From assembly GCF_016907845.1 (NCBI RefSeq), contig NZ_JAFBCS010000001.1, positions 1,426,001 through 1,490,000 of the forward strand: a DNA stretch of 64,000 bases. The letters are read 5' to 3'. Positions 40,043 to 49,886 of this stretch are shown here, piece after piece. The translations under genes were made by a program, and so were the position numbers. Position 1 is the stretch's first letter. Every line of letters starts with the position of its first letter. This stretch comes from Arcanobacterium pluranimalium. GTDB lineage: Bacteria > Actinomycetota > Actinomycetes > Actinomycetales > Actinomycetaceae. A model generated the notes under the pieces. It did no database searches. It was not told the origin of the DNA and saw only the letters and a list, made by a program, of their open reading frames with translations.

Positions 40043-40888
40043 CTAAATTCGCGATGTTAGCAGCGGCGTGACGATGATTCCACGTGCGCCAGCAGCATAG
40101 AGTTCATCCATGACGCGGTTCATGTCTTTTTTCGGAACCATTGATCGCACCGCGATCCACCCGTCGTCGTGCAAAGGCGAAATCGTCGGAGATTGGAAAC
40201 CTGGCGTGAGCTTCACCGCCTGACTTAAAATTTCCTCTTTGCAATCGTAATCAATAAGCACGTAGCCACGCGCCACAATGACGCCCTCGAGACGACCGTC
40301 AAGAATCCGCAGTTCACGTGAAATTTCTGCATTGGCATTGCGAATGAGTACTGCTTCTGAACGCAACAAAGGCTCACCAAATACGTGCAGGCCAGCGGCG
40401 CGAAGCGTCGAACCGGTTTCGACTACATCCGCGATCGCATCGGCAATACCGAGCCGCACCGAAGATTCCACTGCCCCATCAAGATGCACCACATCAGCTT
40501 GGATCCCATGCTCGCTCAAATAAGCTTTTAGCAAGAAATCATAAGACGTGGCGATCCTTTTACCGGCCAAATCGCCAATTTGCATAGTCTCGCCCCCAGG
40601 AGCGGCAAATCGGAAAGTTGAACGCGCAAAGCCCAATGAACGATGCTCAATCGCATTCGCACCCGAGTCGAGGAGCAAATCACGACCGGTGATACCGACG
40701 TCGACCGTCCCTGCGCCAACGTAAACAGCAACATCACGTGGCCGAATGAAAAAGAACTCTACATCATTCTCTTCGTCAAACAACACTAGCTCACGTGACT
40801 CTCGACGCTGGCGGTAACCAGCCTCCCTCAGCATCTGTGATGCTGGCTCAGATAACGCGCCTTTATTCGGCACTGCAATACGCAACAT
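40043..40888 (-). CDS. hisG: ATP phosphoribosyltransferase (long form)
   Basis: HisG catalyses the first step of histidine synthesis, joining ATP and PRPP, and is feedback-inhibited by histidine. At 281 residues it is the long form with a C-terminal regulatory domain (from about 205). Conserved stretches are [13 protein letters not shown] at the start, [11 protein letters not shown] near 65 and the PRPP-loop region [14 protein letters not shown] near 150. It follows hisE by 18 bases. No other his genes are in the window. Confidence 0.96.
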   Translation of the reverse strand: MLRIAVPNKGALSEPASQMLREAGYRQRRESRELVLFDEENDVEFFFIRPRDVAVYVGAGTVDVGITGRDLLLDSGANAIEHRSLGFARSTFRFAAPGGETMQIGDLAGKRIATSYDFLLKAYLSEHGIQADVVHLDGAVESSVRLGIADAIADVVETGSTLRAAGLHVFGEPLLRSEAVLIRNANAEISRELRILDGRLEGVIVARGYVLIDYDCKEEILSQAVKLTPGFQSPTISPLHDDGWIAVRSMVPKKDMNRVMDELYAAGARGIIVTPLLTSRI

Positions 40889-40906
40889 TATGCTGAACTT
40901 CTTTCT

Positions 40907-41170
40907 TTAGAGATACCGATAAATATCGTCTGGAGTTAAACCACGAGCAATCATCATCACTTGTGCATGGTAAATCAGCTGCGAAATTTCTTCTGCAAGC
41001 TCGTCATCTGACTGATATTCAGCAGCGATCCAAACTTCGCCTGCCTCTTCAGCAATCTTTTTACCAATGAAATGTATGCCCGATTCGAGCTCTTTCACAG
41101 TTCTCGAATTTGGGTCAGCCGCTTCAGCTTTTGCTTTTAACTCTGCATAGAGATCATCAAAATTCTTCAC
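40907..41170 (-). CDS. hisE: Phosphoribosyl-ATP pyrophosphatase
   Basis: HisE performs the second step of histidine synthesis, hydrolysing phosphoribosyl-ATP. The 87-residue protein has the metal-binding helices of the MazG-like fold: [17 protein letters not shown] and the acidic [17 protein letters not shown]. The open frame runs on to 41254, but the family begins at [11 protein letters not shown]. The GTG at 41170, with AGGG 8 bases upstream, is therefore preferred over ATG 41191. It starts 34 bases after the binding-protein gene, so it may share that transcript. Confidence 0.9.
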   Translation of the reverse strand: MKNFDDLYAELKAKAEAADPNSRTVKELESGIHFIGKKIAEEAGEVWIAAEYQSDDELAEEISQLIYHAQVMMIARGLTPDDIYRYL

Positions 41171-41204
41171 GAGTATTACCCTACTCCGCATATAAACTTT
41201 TGAA

Positions 41205-42212
41205 CTACTTGTTTCGTTTCTTAAGAACCGTCTCGGTATAAGCGTCTTTTGCATCTACCGATTTCTTGATAATCCCAGTTGATTGCATAAATGCCGACAT
41301 AGCCGTCCAGGTTTGTGGATTTTGCGCACCAAAATTTTGTCCGTCTCCATAGAGTTTTATCGTCTCTTGAAGCACTTTTTGCGCCAAAGCACGCTGATGT
41401 GTATCTTTCAAAGATGGCACATACCCAGTGACGATATCGAGCGTCTCTTGTGGATTTGCTCCTGCATAGGCCACACCACGCTGCACAGCGGCGAGGAACT
41501 TTGCGTACTCATCAGCGCGAATATTTTCCGCAAGCGAACCGAATCCCACCCCAACCAGCGGAGGCTCCCCGGCGTCGACGACGGCGAACATAGTAACGTC
41601 GATACCTGCGTTTTGCAGTGAAACAGTATCGTTATTCGCAAATCCCACGACGGCGTCGACTTTCTTTTCTTTCAACGCTGCAGCTTGCGTATAGCCAATA
41701 AACTCTGTCTTGACTTTGCCTTTCAAACCATGTTGTTCAAGACCAGCCAAAAGAGCGAAGTAGTTTTCCCCATAAGGTCCAGGCAAGCCGATCGTCTTTC
41801 CTGCTAAATCAGACCATTTGCCAATCCTGGATTCCTTTGGCGAGATCACCACCACGGGGTACTTTTGATACATTGTTGCCCAGTTCACGACGTCGATTCC
41901 CGTTGAACGAGCTTGCATCATCTCATCACCACCAGCAAAGACGATGTCTTCATCGCCCGATTGCAAAGCGCCAAAAAGGTTCTCCTGCGCTCCGTGATGA
42001 CGCAAAGTAACGTTCAACCCAGCTTCTTTAAAATAACCTTTTTTCTCCGCAACATACACCGGTGCAAACTGAACGTCTGGAATATAGGTTAAACCTAAGG
42101 TGAATGTTGCCGATTGGGAATCCTGGCTCGTTTGCGTGGTATCTTGTGATGTTTGTGAACAACCCGCAACGACAAGCATGAGTGCGGCGAGAATTGATCC
42201 TAGTTTTTTCAT
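41205..42212 (-). CDS. ribY: RibY-like substrate-binding lipoprotein of a riboflavin ABC importer
   Basis: The 335-residue protein is a periplasmic-type binding protein of the ThiY/NMT1 family. It opens with a lipoprotein signal ([15 protein letters not shown], lipid-carrying Cys near 18) and shows [25 protein letters not shown] and [21 protein letters not shown]. By sequence alone it resembles thiamine-precursor binding proteins. The FMN riboswitch just upstream of its operon instead suggests riboflavin as ligand (RibXY type). It follows the permease gene by 8 bases. Confidence 0.75.
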   Translation of the reverse strand: MKKLGSILAALMLVVAGCSQTSQDTTQTSQDSQSATFTLGLTYIPDVQFAPVYVAEKKGYFKEAGLNVTLRHHGAQENLFGALQSGDEDIVFAGGDEMMQARSTGIDVVNWATMYQKYPVVVISPKESRIGKWSDLAGKTIGLPGPYGENYFALLAGLEQHGLKGKVKTEFIGYTQAAALKEKKVDAVVGFANNDTVSLQNAGIDVTMFAVVDAGEPPLVGVGFGSLAENIRADEYAKFLAAVQRGVAYAGANPQETLDIVTGYVPSLKDTHQRALAQKVLQETIKLYGDGQNFGAQNPQTWTAMSAFMQSTGIIKKSVDAKDAYTETVLKKRNK

Positions 42213-42220
42213 GACTGATC

Positions 42221-42979
42221 CTATCTTTCAGCGACTGCCCGCACAACGCGTATTTCGGCAGCTCTTAGAGTTAAGTACAAGCCCACAGCCACAATCGATA
42301 ACAAGGCAATCGTGGCGAACATCGCCGGAGTATCATTCAAATGCTGAGCGGTAACGAGCTCTATTCCGAGTCCGCGTTGACCACCGATAACCATCTCGCC
42401 TACTACTGCGCCTGTCATTGCAAGTGTGAACCCGGTACGAAGTCCTGCCATAATACTTGGTGCTGCCAATGGAAGCTCGATTTTTAATACGAGATTCCAA
42501 CCGCTACAACCATCGAGACGAGCAGCTCCAATAAGATCTTGGTTCAGCGACCGCACACCGACCGCCGTATTGACGATAATCGGGAACACCACCATAATCG
42601 CGCATAAAGCGATAATCGGGGCACTGCCATAACCAATCCAAGAAACTAACAACGGAGCAACTGCCACAGCGGGAATAGCTTGTGACGCTGCCAAATAGGG
42701 CTCTACGGTGGCACCGAAAACGGCAAAATGAGCAATAGCAAAACCTAGTGGAATGCCGATAAGCGCTGCAATTAAGCAACCTAATGCGGCCTCCATCAGC
42801 GTTTGTGACAAGGAGTTAACGAGGTATCCCTCATTTAATCCTGATAGCAATCGCGCAAGGATTGACTGTGGACTTGGCAAAACGTATTCGCCAATCACAT
42901 TGGTCGATGTGAAGAAAGTCCACAATACCAGCAGCACGAGACCAAAAATGATTGGTGCGATCCACCGATATTTGCGCAT
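42221..42979 (-). CDS. ribX: RibX-like ABC transporter permease for riboflavin
   Basis: A 252-residue membrane permease of the SsuC/ThiX type with about six helices and an EAA-like loop containing GAARLDGCSGWNLVLKIELP. It would form the channel of the importer with the downstream lipoprotein. The open frame reaches back to 43099, but its first 40 codons read through the FMN riboswitch and the terminator. ATG 42979 (MRKYRWIAP) is therefore the start. No ATPase gene lies nearby. The substrate is assigned from the riboswitch and is inferred. Confidence 0.78.
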   Translation of the reverse strand: MRKYRWIAPIIFGLVLLVLWTFFTSTNVIGEYVLPSPQSILARLLSGLNEGYLVNSLSQTLMEAALGCLIAALIGIPLGFAIAHFAVFGATVEPYLAASQAIPAVAVAPLLVSWIGYGSAPIIALCAIMVVFPIIVNTAVGVRSLNQDLIGAARLDGCSGWNLVLKIELPLAAPSIMAGLRTGFTLAMTGAVVGEMVIGGQRGLGIELVTAQHLNDTPAMFATIALLSIVAVGLYLTLRAAEIRVVRAVAER

Positions 42980-43026
42980 TGCAGTTCCATTTCTCAATTT
43001 TCCATAGAGCACCAGGAACAGACCAC

Positions 43027-43047
43027 AAAAAAGCGAAGTAACTTCGC
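43027..43047 (-). terminator. Intrinsic terminator of the FMN riboswitch
   Basis: On the minus strand GCGAAG-TTA-CTTCGC is followed immediately by TTTTTT, a textbook intrinsic terminator. It lies between the riboswitch and the permease start. It therefore most likely is the expression platform: FMN bound, transcription stops. Confidence 0.85.
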
Positions 43048-43054
43048 CAATATC

Positions 43055-43178
43055 GTGCGCCTCCCATCCGGACTTTAACCGTCGGTAAAGGAATTTCACC
43101 TTTTCAACCGCAAATCGAACTGATAAGCGGGTCGCGGACTATCACCGCCGGTTCAGACTTTCACTGACCCTGGAGCAC
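43055..43178 (-). promoter_or_regulatory. FMN riboswitch (RFN element)
   Basis: Read on the minus strand, the sequence carries the conserved RFN blocks in order: AGGGTCAGTGAAAGTC, GAACCGGCGGTGATAGTCC, GCGACCCGC, GGTGAAATTCC, ACCGACGGTTAAAGTCCGG and ATGGGAGG. The outer stem pairs GTGC (43178-43175) with GCAC (43058-43055). This class senses flavin mononucleotide and regulates riboflavin synthesis or transport. It sits between rpe and the permease gene and is followed by a terminator. Confidence 0.95.
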
Positions 43179-43274
43179 TTCTGTACAGTTTCAACTAATA
43201 TCACAAAAAGTTAGGAAAAAGAAATACCAAGCTACAAGCAGAAATTCTCTGTAGATTCTAAGTCGACTGTGAAC

Positions 43275-43946
43275 TTAAGCGTGGCGATGCTGTTGAGCTA
43301 AAATCCGGAGCTGTTCAACTTCTTCATAAGCATCTTCCGCAGCATATACAGCCGAACCCGCCACAAACGTATCTGCGCCGGCCTGTGCGGCAATTTCTAT
43401 CGTTTGCCGTGAGATACCGCCGTCGACCTGAATCCACACATCGAGACCCGTTTTATCAACAGCTTCGCGTGTTTTGCGCAACTTATTCATCATCGATGCA
43501 ATAAATTTCTGACCGCCAAATCCCGGTTCTACCGTCATAATCAGGATCATGTCGAATTCATCGAGAATATCGAGATAAGGCTCAATAGGCGTTGAAGGAC
43601 GCAAGGCAATCCCAGCCCGCACATCGAGTTTGCGCAATTCACGTGCCAGGCGAAGTGGAGCACTCGCCGCCTCAGCATGGAACGTCACTGATTGCGCACC
43701 AGCCTCAGCATATTTTGGCGCCCACACATCAGGATTTTCGATCATCAAATGGCAATCAACTGGGATAGGCGAAACCCCTACAATGGACTCCACCACAGGT
43801 AAACCAAGCGAAAGATTTGGCACGAAGTGATTGTCCATCACATCAACGTGCACCCAATCCGCGTTGCGAATCTTGTTCAGCTCACCCCTAAGATCTGAAA
43901 AATCGCAATTCAAAATGGAGGGGCTAATTCTCGTTTCCACAGTCAT
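43275..43946 (-). CDS. rpe: Ribulose-phosphate 3-epimerase
   Basis: Rpe interconverts ribulose 5-phosphate and xylulose 5-phosphate. The 223-residue TIM barrel shows the start [11 protein letters not shown], the metal ligands in [12 protein letters not shown] and [22 protein letters not shown] and the phosphate-binding VDGGIS. The ATG at 43946 lies 51 bases after rsmB. The FMN riboswitch begins about 97 bases after its stop. Confidence 0.96.
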   Translation of the reverse strand: MTVETRISPSILNCDFSDLRGELNKIRNADWVHVDVMDNHFVPNLSLGLPVVESIVGVSPIPVDCHLMIENPDVWAPKYAEAGAQSVTFHAEAASAPLRLARELRKLDVRAGIALRPSTPIEPYLDILDEFDMILIMTVEPGFGGQKFIASMMNKLRKTREAVDKTGLDVWIQVDGGISRQTIEIAAQAGADTFVAGSAVYAAEDAYEEVEQLRILAQQHRHA

Positions 43947-43997
43947 ATCCTAACGTGTTTAGAGTACTTTATTCCGCAGTTTCACTATTCTACGGTT

Positions 43998-45440
43998 TCA
44001 CGATTCCGAGGCTTCACTCTTGTGAATGATCGCCATATACATTGCATCCGAAAAATGCAGATCTGGCCACAATTGAATCTGCCGGTTCTGCCCCAAATTT
44101 CCTATCTTCGCTTCAGCTGCAGCAATAGCGGGAGCATCTAGCAGATCAGCATCAGCATGAGCTGCTAAAAAGGCTTCGATCACATCGTGTGTTTCTGCCA
44201 CATGAGGAGAACACGTTGAATAAGCGACAATTCCACCCGCGCGCACAGCTTTCCATGCAGATTCGAGGAGTTCCAGCTGCAGATGAGTTAAATCAACTGC
44301 GTCACCTGCTGCTTTTCGCCAGCGTGCTTCCGGACGACGCCGCAGCGCGCCAATCCCCGTACACGGCGCGTCGACGAGCACACGATCATAGGCCAATGGC
44401 TCAAGCTCGCCGATATCTCGACCGTCACCAAGACGCAAAGCTACAATATCGTCCCACGGCTCTACCGCATTGTGAACAAGATCGAGTCGGTGTTCATGAG
44501 GTTCATTAGCGTGTACCTTCACCCCGCGTTGAGCAGCAATAGCCGCAAGAGTGGCAGTTTTTCCTCCTGGTCCTGCACACATATCGAGCCAAAGCTCATC
44601 TTTTCCTGCAATCGGTGCTCGGGCAAAAGTGCGCGCAACCAACTGCGAGCCTTCATCTTGAACTCCGGCTTTCAAGTCTTGTACCGCAAAAACCCGATGC
44701 GGATCGCCGCCCCGCAGCAATACGGCGGAATCCACAAGTTTTCCTGCGGAGCAGTGCATGTGTCCGCGCTCGATGTCACGAGTGAGATCAGCAATCGAGA
44801 TTTCGCGTGCCACAAGCGACACATCTGCCGGCTCATTATCTGCTTTAAGCACACTTATCACATCTTTATTGGTACGACCATTTGCGAGCAAAGACTTCGC
44901 GATGACTCGCACGATCCATTCAGGGTGTGAAAACCACGTGGCGATAAATCCGAGTGACGACGTCTTCCCACCAAAATCTTGATGAAGAACCGCTTGCCAT
45001 TGAGCGAGCGTGCGTTCAGATACGCGACGGAGCACAGCGTTAATAAAACCAGAGGCTCCCGAACCGAGGAGATTGCGCGCTAATTTCACTGTTTCATAAA
45101 TAGCAGCATGCGCAGGAGTCTCGAATCCTAATAGTTGATGTGTGCCCATTCTCAGGAGCACCAAGACCGGCAAATCCAAAGTATCTAAATTGCGCCCTGC
45201 CGTGCCATGGGCGATGATCGCATCCCATCTTCCTTGAAAACGCAGCGTCCCGTAGCACAGATTAGTGGCATAGGCTGCATCTTGCTTGTTGAGCCGTGCA
45301 CGCCTAATAGCTTTTGGGAGTTCCAAGTTTGCATACGCATCATCTTGCGCAACCGCTAGCAGCGTTTCAAAGACGACTTCGCGAGCCGGATCTGATGAGC
45401 TCCTACCAGGACGCCAATTCTTCGGTTGTGAATTACTCAT
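43998..45440 (-). CDS. rsmB: 16S rRNA (cytosine-C5)-methyltransferase RsmB
   Basis: The 480-residue protein methylates a cytosine of 16S rRNA. A NusB-like RNA-binding domain (about 15-150) is followed by a SAM-dependent domain with LDMCAGPGGKTATLAA near residue 290. The catalytic cysteines lie in VDAPCTGIGALRRRPEARW and YSTCSPHVAET. It overlaps the fmt stop by 4 bases (ATGA), and this fmt-rsmB pairing is widespread. Confidence 0.95.
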   Translation of the reverse strand: MSNSQPKNWRPGRSSSDPAREVVFETLLAVAQDDAYANLELPKAIRRARLNKQDAAYATNLCYGTLRFQGRWDAIIAHGTAGRNLDTLDLPVLVLLRMGTHQLLGFETPAHAAIYETVKLARNLLGSGASGFINAVLRRVSERTLAQWQAVLHQDFGGKTSSLGFIATWFSHPEWIVRVIAKSLLANGRTNKDVISVLKADNEPADVSLVAREISIADLTRDIERGHMHCSAGKLVDSAVLLRGGDPHRVFAVQDLKAGVQDEGSQLVARTFARAPIAGKDELWLDMCAGPGGKTATLAAIAAQRGVKVHANEPHEHRLDLVHNAVEPWDDIVALRLGDGRDIGELEPLAYDRVLVDAPCTGIGALRRRPEARWRKAAGDAVDLTHLQLELLESAWKAVRAGGIVAYSTCSPHVAETHDVIEAFLAAHADADLLDAPAIAAAEAKIGNLGQNRQIQLWPDLHFSDAMYMAIIHKSEASES

Positions 45441-46375
45441 TTATCTCGTTCTTCGTTCATTGAGTAGGTATCGAATACGAGATGATCTCCTTTGAGCCCT
45501 CTCGCCCACGCCTGTGCTTCCATTGGTCGTTTACCGGCCGGTGCAACCATATCCAATGCCAAAGCCTGCGTGGTAGTGCCAATTAATACTGCTTTTCCAG
45601 CAACGATCACTCCAGGTTCGATAAGGGATTCAGACACCGTTGCACCCAGAATTTTAATCCGCTGCCCATTGAACATGCACCAAGTACCCGGTTCAGGATT
45701 CAGACCCCGGATTTGGTTAAGAATATCGTGAGCTGGACGATGCCAGTTAATTTCGCCGTCACGAGCACGTAGTAAGCCTGCATAAGTAGCTTCTCCCACT
45801 TGTTCGTGCAATACCACATTATTTTCAGCCAACTGAGCAAAAACTTCACTCAAATGTTGTGCCCCCTCGCAGGCCAAGATTTCCAGCAAGTGGCCAGCGT
45901 GAATACCGCTCGGAATATCTCGCTCTTTACTGGACACAATCGGGCCGGTATCCAAGCCAGCATCAATTTTGAAAATAGTAGTTCCAGTAGTGGAGTCCCC
46001 TGCTACTAGTGCAGCTTGCACTGGTGAAGCGCCACGCCAGCGCGGCAACAACGAAAAATGCAAATTAAACCAACCCAGTTTTGGCAACTCAAGCAGATTC
46101 TTTGGAATAAGGAGTCCATAGGCAACCACGGCAATAGCATCTGGCTCATACGAAGCAAGCAATTCTTCGATTTCTGCCCCCTTCAACGATGAGGGCGTGT
46201 GTACCGGTATTCCGAGCTCTTGCGCAGTTTCATGAACTGGAGAATTGCGCAGTTCACGCTTTCGTCCAACTTTTGCAGGCGCCCGCGTCAAGACCGCGAG
46301 TACCTCGTGTTCTTCATGAAGCTTCACAAGGGATGGAACTGCCGTATCTGGTGTTCCCGCAAATAATATACGCAC
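45437..46375 (-). CDS. fmt: Methionyl-tRNA formyltransferase
   Basis: Fmt formylates initiator Met-tRNA using 10-formyltetrahydrofolate. The 312-residue protein has the start RILFAGTPDTAVPSL, the folate-site motif WFNLHFSLLPRWRGASP near residue 105 and a C-terminal tRNA-binding domain beginning near 205. It lies between priA and rsmB in the same direction. Confidence 0.96.
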   Translation of the reverse strand: MRILFAGTPDTAVPSLVKLHEEHEVLAVLTRAPAKVGRKRELRNSPVHETAQELGIPVHTPSSLKGAEIEELLASYEPDAIAVVAYGLLIPKNLLELPKLGWFNLHFSLLPRWRGASPVQAALVAGDSTTGTTIFKIDAGLDTGPIVSSKERDIPSGIHAGHLLEILACEGAQHLSEVFAQLAENNVVLHEQVGEATYAGLLRARDGEINWHRPAHDILNQIRGLNPEPGTWCMFNGQRIKILGATVSESLIEPGVIVAGKAVLIGTTTQALALDMVAPAGKRPMEAQAWARGLKGDHLVFDTYSMNEERDK

Positions 46376-46473
46376 AGTAATAGTCTATTTCTTTCTCTAT
46401 TATTAGCCAAAGGCGTTGAGGATTTTTACATCACTATCGCCGCTCACGTGGCGTCTATGACTGCGACCATTTC

Positions 46474-48573
46474 TTATAATTGTGGATGCGTGATGATCTG
46501 AAGTCCTTTAATTGTTCCATTGATCGAACCTTCCCTCAGCACAGTTCGCATTACTGCGAATGTATTTTCCTCGCGAGACTTCTCAATTCGCAAAAAGACT
46601 TGCGACGTAGTTTTATCAATCTTGTTTGGTCCGAGTATCGCGATGCCAGGAATGAGATCAGTGACACCTCCCAACAGAATCGAATCAAGTGGAGGAAAAC
46701 TCTCTTCATCTTGCTCTTTTCGCTGCCAGGAGCGAAGCAGCGACAAAAATACCCTAATCTCTTCCCATCCCCCACGGATTTCTATCCACGAATGCGACGG
46801 CGGAAGCCGAAGTTGTTCTCTTTCCGTTAACGTTTGATTTTCCCACTGCTCGAAATCCCATTTTCCGATAGTGTCAATCAAAGTACTATCGACGTCCCCA
46901 ACGATGAGCATCTTTCCGCCAGATGAGCGCGTTTTTACCCGCGTCGCAATTCGTGCCAGTGTACGTAAAAAATAAGATTCAGATTCCAGTTTGCGTGAGC
47001 GCAACAAATATCCACTGTCTAAAACCACTGCAGCAGCAAAACCCTCCTGCGCTACCGGCTCATACCCAGGAGTGCACACAACTATTTTCGACGAAGCAGA
47101 AATCGTTTGCGAATAGTTTTGAATGCCAATGAGATTTATCGACACTCTTGGAAAAGCTTTTCCTATTTCCTGCGCCGTACGATGTGAGCCAATCCTAATT
47201 GGCTTTACTTTAGTAAAATTGCACGATTCACATTTGAATGATGGATATTCTTTTGCGCATCGTTGGCACTTCAATCGCGCATCTGGAGCAGGAATTTCCA
47301 GGTTTCCCTCACATTCAGGGCATCTGGGAATCTCTGCGCAGCGTGCGCAAGCAAGCATCGGCATATACCCAGCTTGTGGCACGACGACGAGCACAGGCCC
47401 TGTTTCTAATCCCTCACGTATCACTTTAAAGACAGAATCAGGCATACGTGACCATTGCGCACCCTCGTAAGCAAACTGGTTCGCTGCAATAATTTGCGGG
47501 CCAAAACGGCGTCGTGCTTGAAGCGTTCCAGACATAGCATAGCCAGCGCTTTTAGTCCCAACCCTCATCGCTAAGCTGGGACCATGATTAAGCACCAACA
47601 GAGAAGAACTCTCTTGCTCACTTCGCCGCAATAAAACATCTCGGACGTGCACGTATGGACTGCGTTTTTCCACATATGCCGCGTGATAATCGTCCATGAG
47701 AACCATCAAGCCGAGATCTTGCAATGGAACCCACGCCGCACTTCTCGTGCCGATAAAAATACGCGTTTTCCCATACAACGCAGCAAGAAAGTGTTTATAT
47801 CTGAGCTCTTGTGCATCTTCAGACGTCGAAACAGCTACCGGTTCGCCTGCACACACTTGCGAAATCTTAAATGCGAGATCATGAGCTTGCCGCGGCGTGG
47901 GCACGATGAGCAAAACACTCTTATTTTTACTGAGTATCGCCTTGATGGCGTACTCAAGCACATCAATCTCACGATGAGTTGCCAATAAGTGCATTAAGGA
48001 AACTACCCGCATATTACCAAGCTTCAACAGCTGCTCATAGTGCTCATAGTGCGTCAACGCCGCAGGTAATTCAGGACATTCCCACGTAGGAAATGGCACG
48101 TCACCGCGCTCAAAAAAATCTCGTTCAGCTCGCGCATGCCGCTGTGGGATCGCCAGACGCAATACGTCATTGAGCGAAGATAGATGCGAATTGGCGATAT
48201 GCCGAGCCAAATCTAGAATCTGCGGTTGAAGAACTGCGGTATTAGATACCACGCGGTGAATTGGCCGCAATTTATTCATATGTGTTGTGTACTGGCTACG
48301 TCCAACCACAAAACCATCAACTTTGCGTGCTCCAATATCGACCACAACACGCGCGCCCACATTCACATCTGAAAACTTCTGCGGAATTTCATAGTCAAAA
48401 ACGCGATCCATATGCAAAACCGGCACGTCTAAAACTACTTGTGCTACCGGATTTTCAAAATCGCTTTTTAGCAGCTTCGATTCCGGAGAAATGGACAAAA
48501 GAGCCTCTTGATGCCCAAGTTCAGACAGCCCTAACAGCTGCCCATCTCCAAAATCACCTTGCTCTTTTCCCAT
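46474..48573 (-). CDS. priA: PriA-like primosomal protein without helicase motifs
   Basis: The 699-residue protein matches the actinobacterial PriA (probable replication restart factor). The N-terminal 3'-end-binding domain is present (VAQVVLDVPVLHMDRVFDYEIP, near 40-60). Zinc-binding Cys pairs CARC, CPEC, CQRC, CESC follow near 440-480. The Walker A position reads VLLIVPTPRQ and the DEAH box reads MDDYH, so ATP hydrolysis is not expected, as is typical for actinobacteria. It has an N-terminal extension of about 35 residues, so the true start may be further in. Between metK and fmt. Confidence 0.88.
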   Translation of the reverse strand: MGKEQGDFGDGQLLGLSELGHQEALLSISPESKLLKSDFENPVAQVVLDVPVLHMDRVFDYEIPQKFSDVNVGARVVVDIGARKVDGFVVGRSQYTTHMNKLRPIHRVVSNTAVLQPQILDLARHIANSHLSSLNDVLRLAIPQRHARAERDFFERGDVPFPTWECPELPAALTHYEHYEQLLKLGNMRVVSLMHLLATHREIDVLEYAIKAILSKNKSVLLIVPTPRQAHDLAFKISQVCAGEPVAVSTSEDAQELRYKHFLAALYGKTRIFIGTRSAAWVPLQDLGLMVLMDDYHAAYVEKRSPYVHVRDVLLRRSEQESSSLLVLNHGPSLAMRVGTKSAGYAMSGTLQARRRFGPQIIAANQFAYEGAQWSRMPDSVFKVIREGLETGPVLVVVPQAGYMPMLACARCAEIPRCPECEGNLEIPAPDARLKCQRCAKEYPSFKCESCNFTKVKPIRIGSHRTAQEIGKAFPRVSINLIGIQNYSQTISASSKIVVCTPGYEPVAQEGFAAAVVLDSGYLLRSRKLESESYFLRTLARIATRVKTRSSGGKMLIVGDVDSTLIDTIGKWDFEQWENQTLTEREQLRLPPSHSWIEIRGGWEEIRVFLSLLRSWQRKEQDEESFPPLDSILLGGVTDLIPGIAILGPNKIDKTTSQVFLRIEKSREENTFAVMRTVLREGSINGTIKGLQIITHPQL

Positions 48574-48632
48574 AAGCTAATTGAACCACATTGCTCCTGC
48601 CAAAAAACATAGCCAGTGCAACGCGATGTGAG

Positions 48633-49826
48633 CTAAAAAGCAGCGAGAAGATCAGAAACTCTATCCGTCTTTTCCCACCTAAATTCCTCAAGTTCCCTAC
48701 CAAAATGACCATAAGCAGCAGTTGCAGAATAAATCGGTCGAAGTAGATTGAGGTCACGAATAATAGCAGCTGGACGCAAATCAAATACTTTCTTCACAGC
48801 TCGAGTAATCGCTTGCACATCCGTCTGCTCAGTGCCAAATGTTTCAAGCCGAACCGAAACTGGATGTGCCTGTCCGATTGCATAAGCGACCTGAAGCTCA
48901 CAGCGATCAGCTAACCCAGCAGCCACAACATTCTTGGCCACCCACCGAGCTGCATAGGCAGCCGAACGATCAACTTTTGATGGATCCTTGCCGGAAAAAG
49001 CGCCGCCTCCGTGACGTGCTACCCCACCATAGGTATCCACAATAATCTTTCGTCCAGTCAAGCCAGCATCGCCCATCGGGCCGCCCACCACGAACCGTCC
49101 TGATGGATTAACTAACACCCTCGTATCGCCAGTGAACAGTTCTCCGGCCTCTGCCTTAAGAACTGGGGCAATAACGTGATCAGTCACTAGGTTATGCAAA
49201 TCTGCCTGGTCAATATCTTCGTCATGCTGCGAAGAGACCACTACGGTATCAATGCCAACCGGCACTCCGGCATCGTCGTAATTGATTGTAACTTGCGTCT
49301 TGCCGTCCGGTCGCAAGCCTTCCACAAGACCATTCTTGCGCACAAAAGCCAAACGCTCCGCAAGGCGATGTGATAAATGGATCGGAAGTGGCATGAACAC
49401 ATCCGTCTCATTGGAAGCGTAACCGAACATAAGTCCCTGGTCACCAGCTCCCTGTCGATCTAGTGGGTCCGCGTCTTTCGAGGTGCGAACTTCCAACGAG
49501 GTGTCCACCGAGTCAGCAATATCAGGAGACTGCGAGCCGATTGAAATCGAAATGCCGCAAGAATCGGCATCAAATCCAATCCGGGACGACGTGTAGCCAA
49601 TATCTTTCAAAGTATCGCGAACAAGCTGTGGAATTTCGACGTACGCATGAGTCGTAACCTCACCCAGAACGTGTACTAATCCCGTGGTAACAGCAGTCTC
49701 GACCGCCACACGCGCATGGGGATCCTGTTGCAAAATCGCATCCAAAATCGTATCTGAAATACGATCACAAACCTTATCAGGATGACCTTCTGTTACTGAC
49801 TCCGAGGTAAAAGGTTGGTACACCAC
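48633..49826 (-). CDS. metK: S-adenosylmethionine synthetase
   Basis: MetK makes S-adenosylmethionine from ATP and methionine. The 397 residues contain [20 protein letters not shown] at the start (ATP-binding His and metal-binding Asp), [12 protein letters not shown] near 120 and the phosphate loop [19 protein letters not shown] near 275. No SAM riboswitch was seen upstream. It is followed by priA in the same direction. Confidence 0.98.
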   Translation of the reverse strand: MVYQPFTSESVTEGHPDKVCDRISDTILDAILQQDPHARVAVETAVTTGLVHVLGEVTTHAYVEIPQLVRDTLKDIGYTSSRIGFDADSCGISISIGSQSPDIADSVDTSLEVRTSKDADPLDRQGAGDQGLMFGYASNETDVFMPLPIHLSHRLAERLAFVRKNGLVEGLRPDGKTQVTINYDDAGVPVGIDTVVVSSQHDEDIDQADLHNLVTDHVIAPVLKAEAGELFTGDTRVLVNPSGRFVVGGPMGDAGLTGRKIIVDTYGGVARHGGGAFSGKDPSKVDRSAAYAARWVAKNVVAAGLADRCELQVAYAIGQAHPVSVRLETFGTEQTDVQAITRAVKKVFDLRPAAIIRDLNLLRPIYSATAAYGHFGRELEEFRWEKTDRVSDLLAAF

Positions 49827-49886
49827 AGCAATCTCTGTTCTATCTAATCAATACTTCTGATGTTAATTTTACGTGGTAACGAGCGA

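Noticed and set aside
41205-42979. Thiamine or hydroxymethylpyrimidine importer (ThiXY)
   Set aside because: The proteins look like ThiX and ThiY, but the upstream regulatory RNA has FMN and not TPP riboswitch blocks, so riboflavin is the better assignment.
46474-48573. PriA pseudogene because the helicase motifs are missing
   Set aside because: The frame is intact and full length, the zinc cysteines are kept, and actinobacterial PriA proteins normally lack these motifs.
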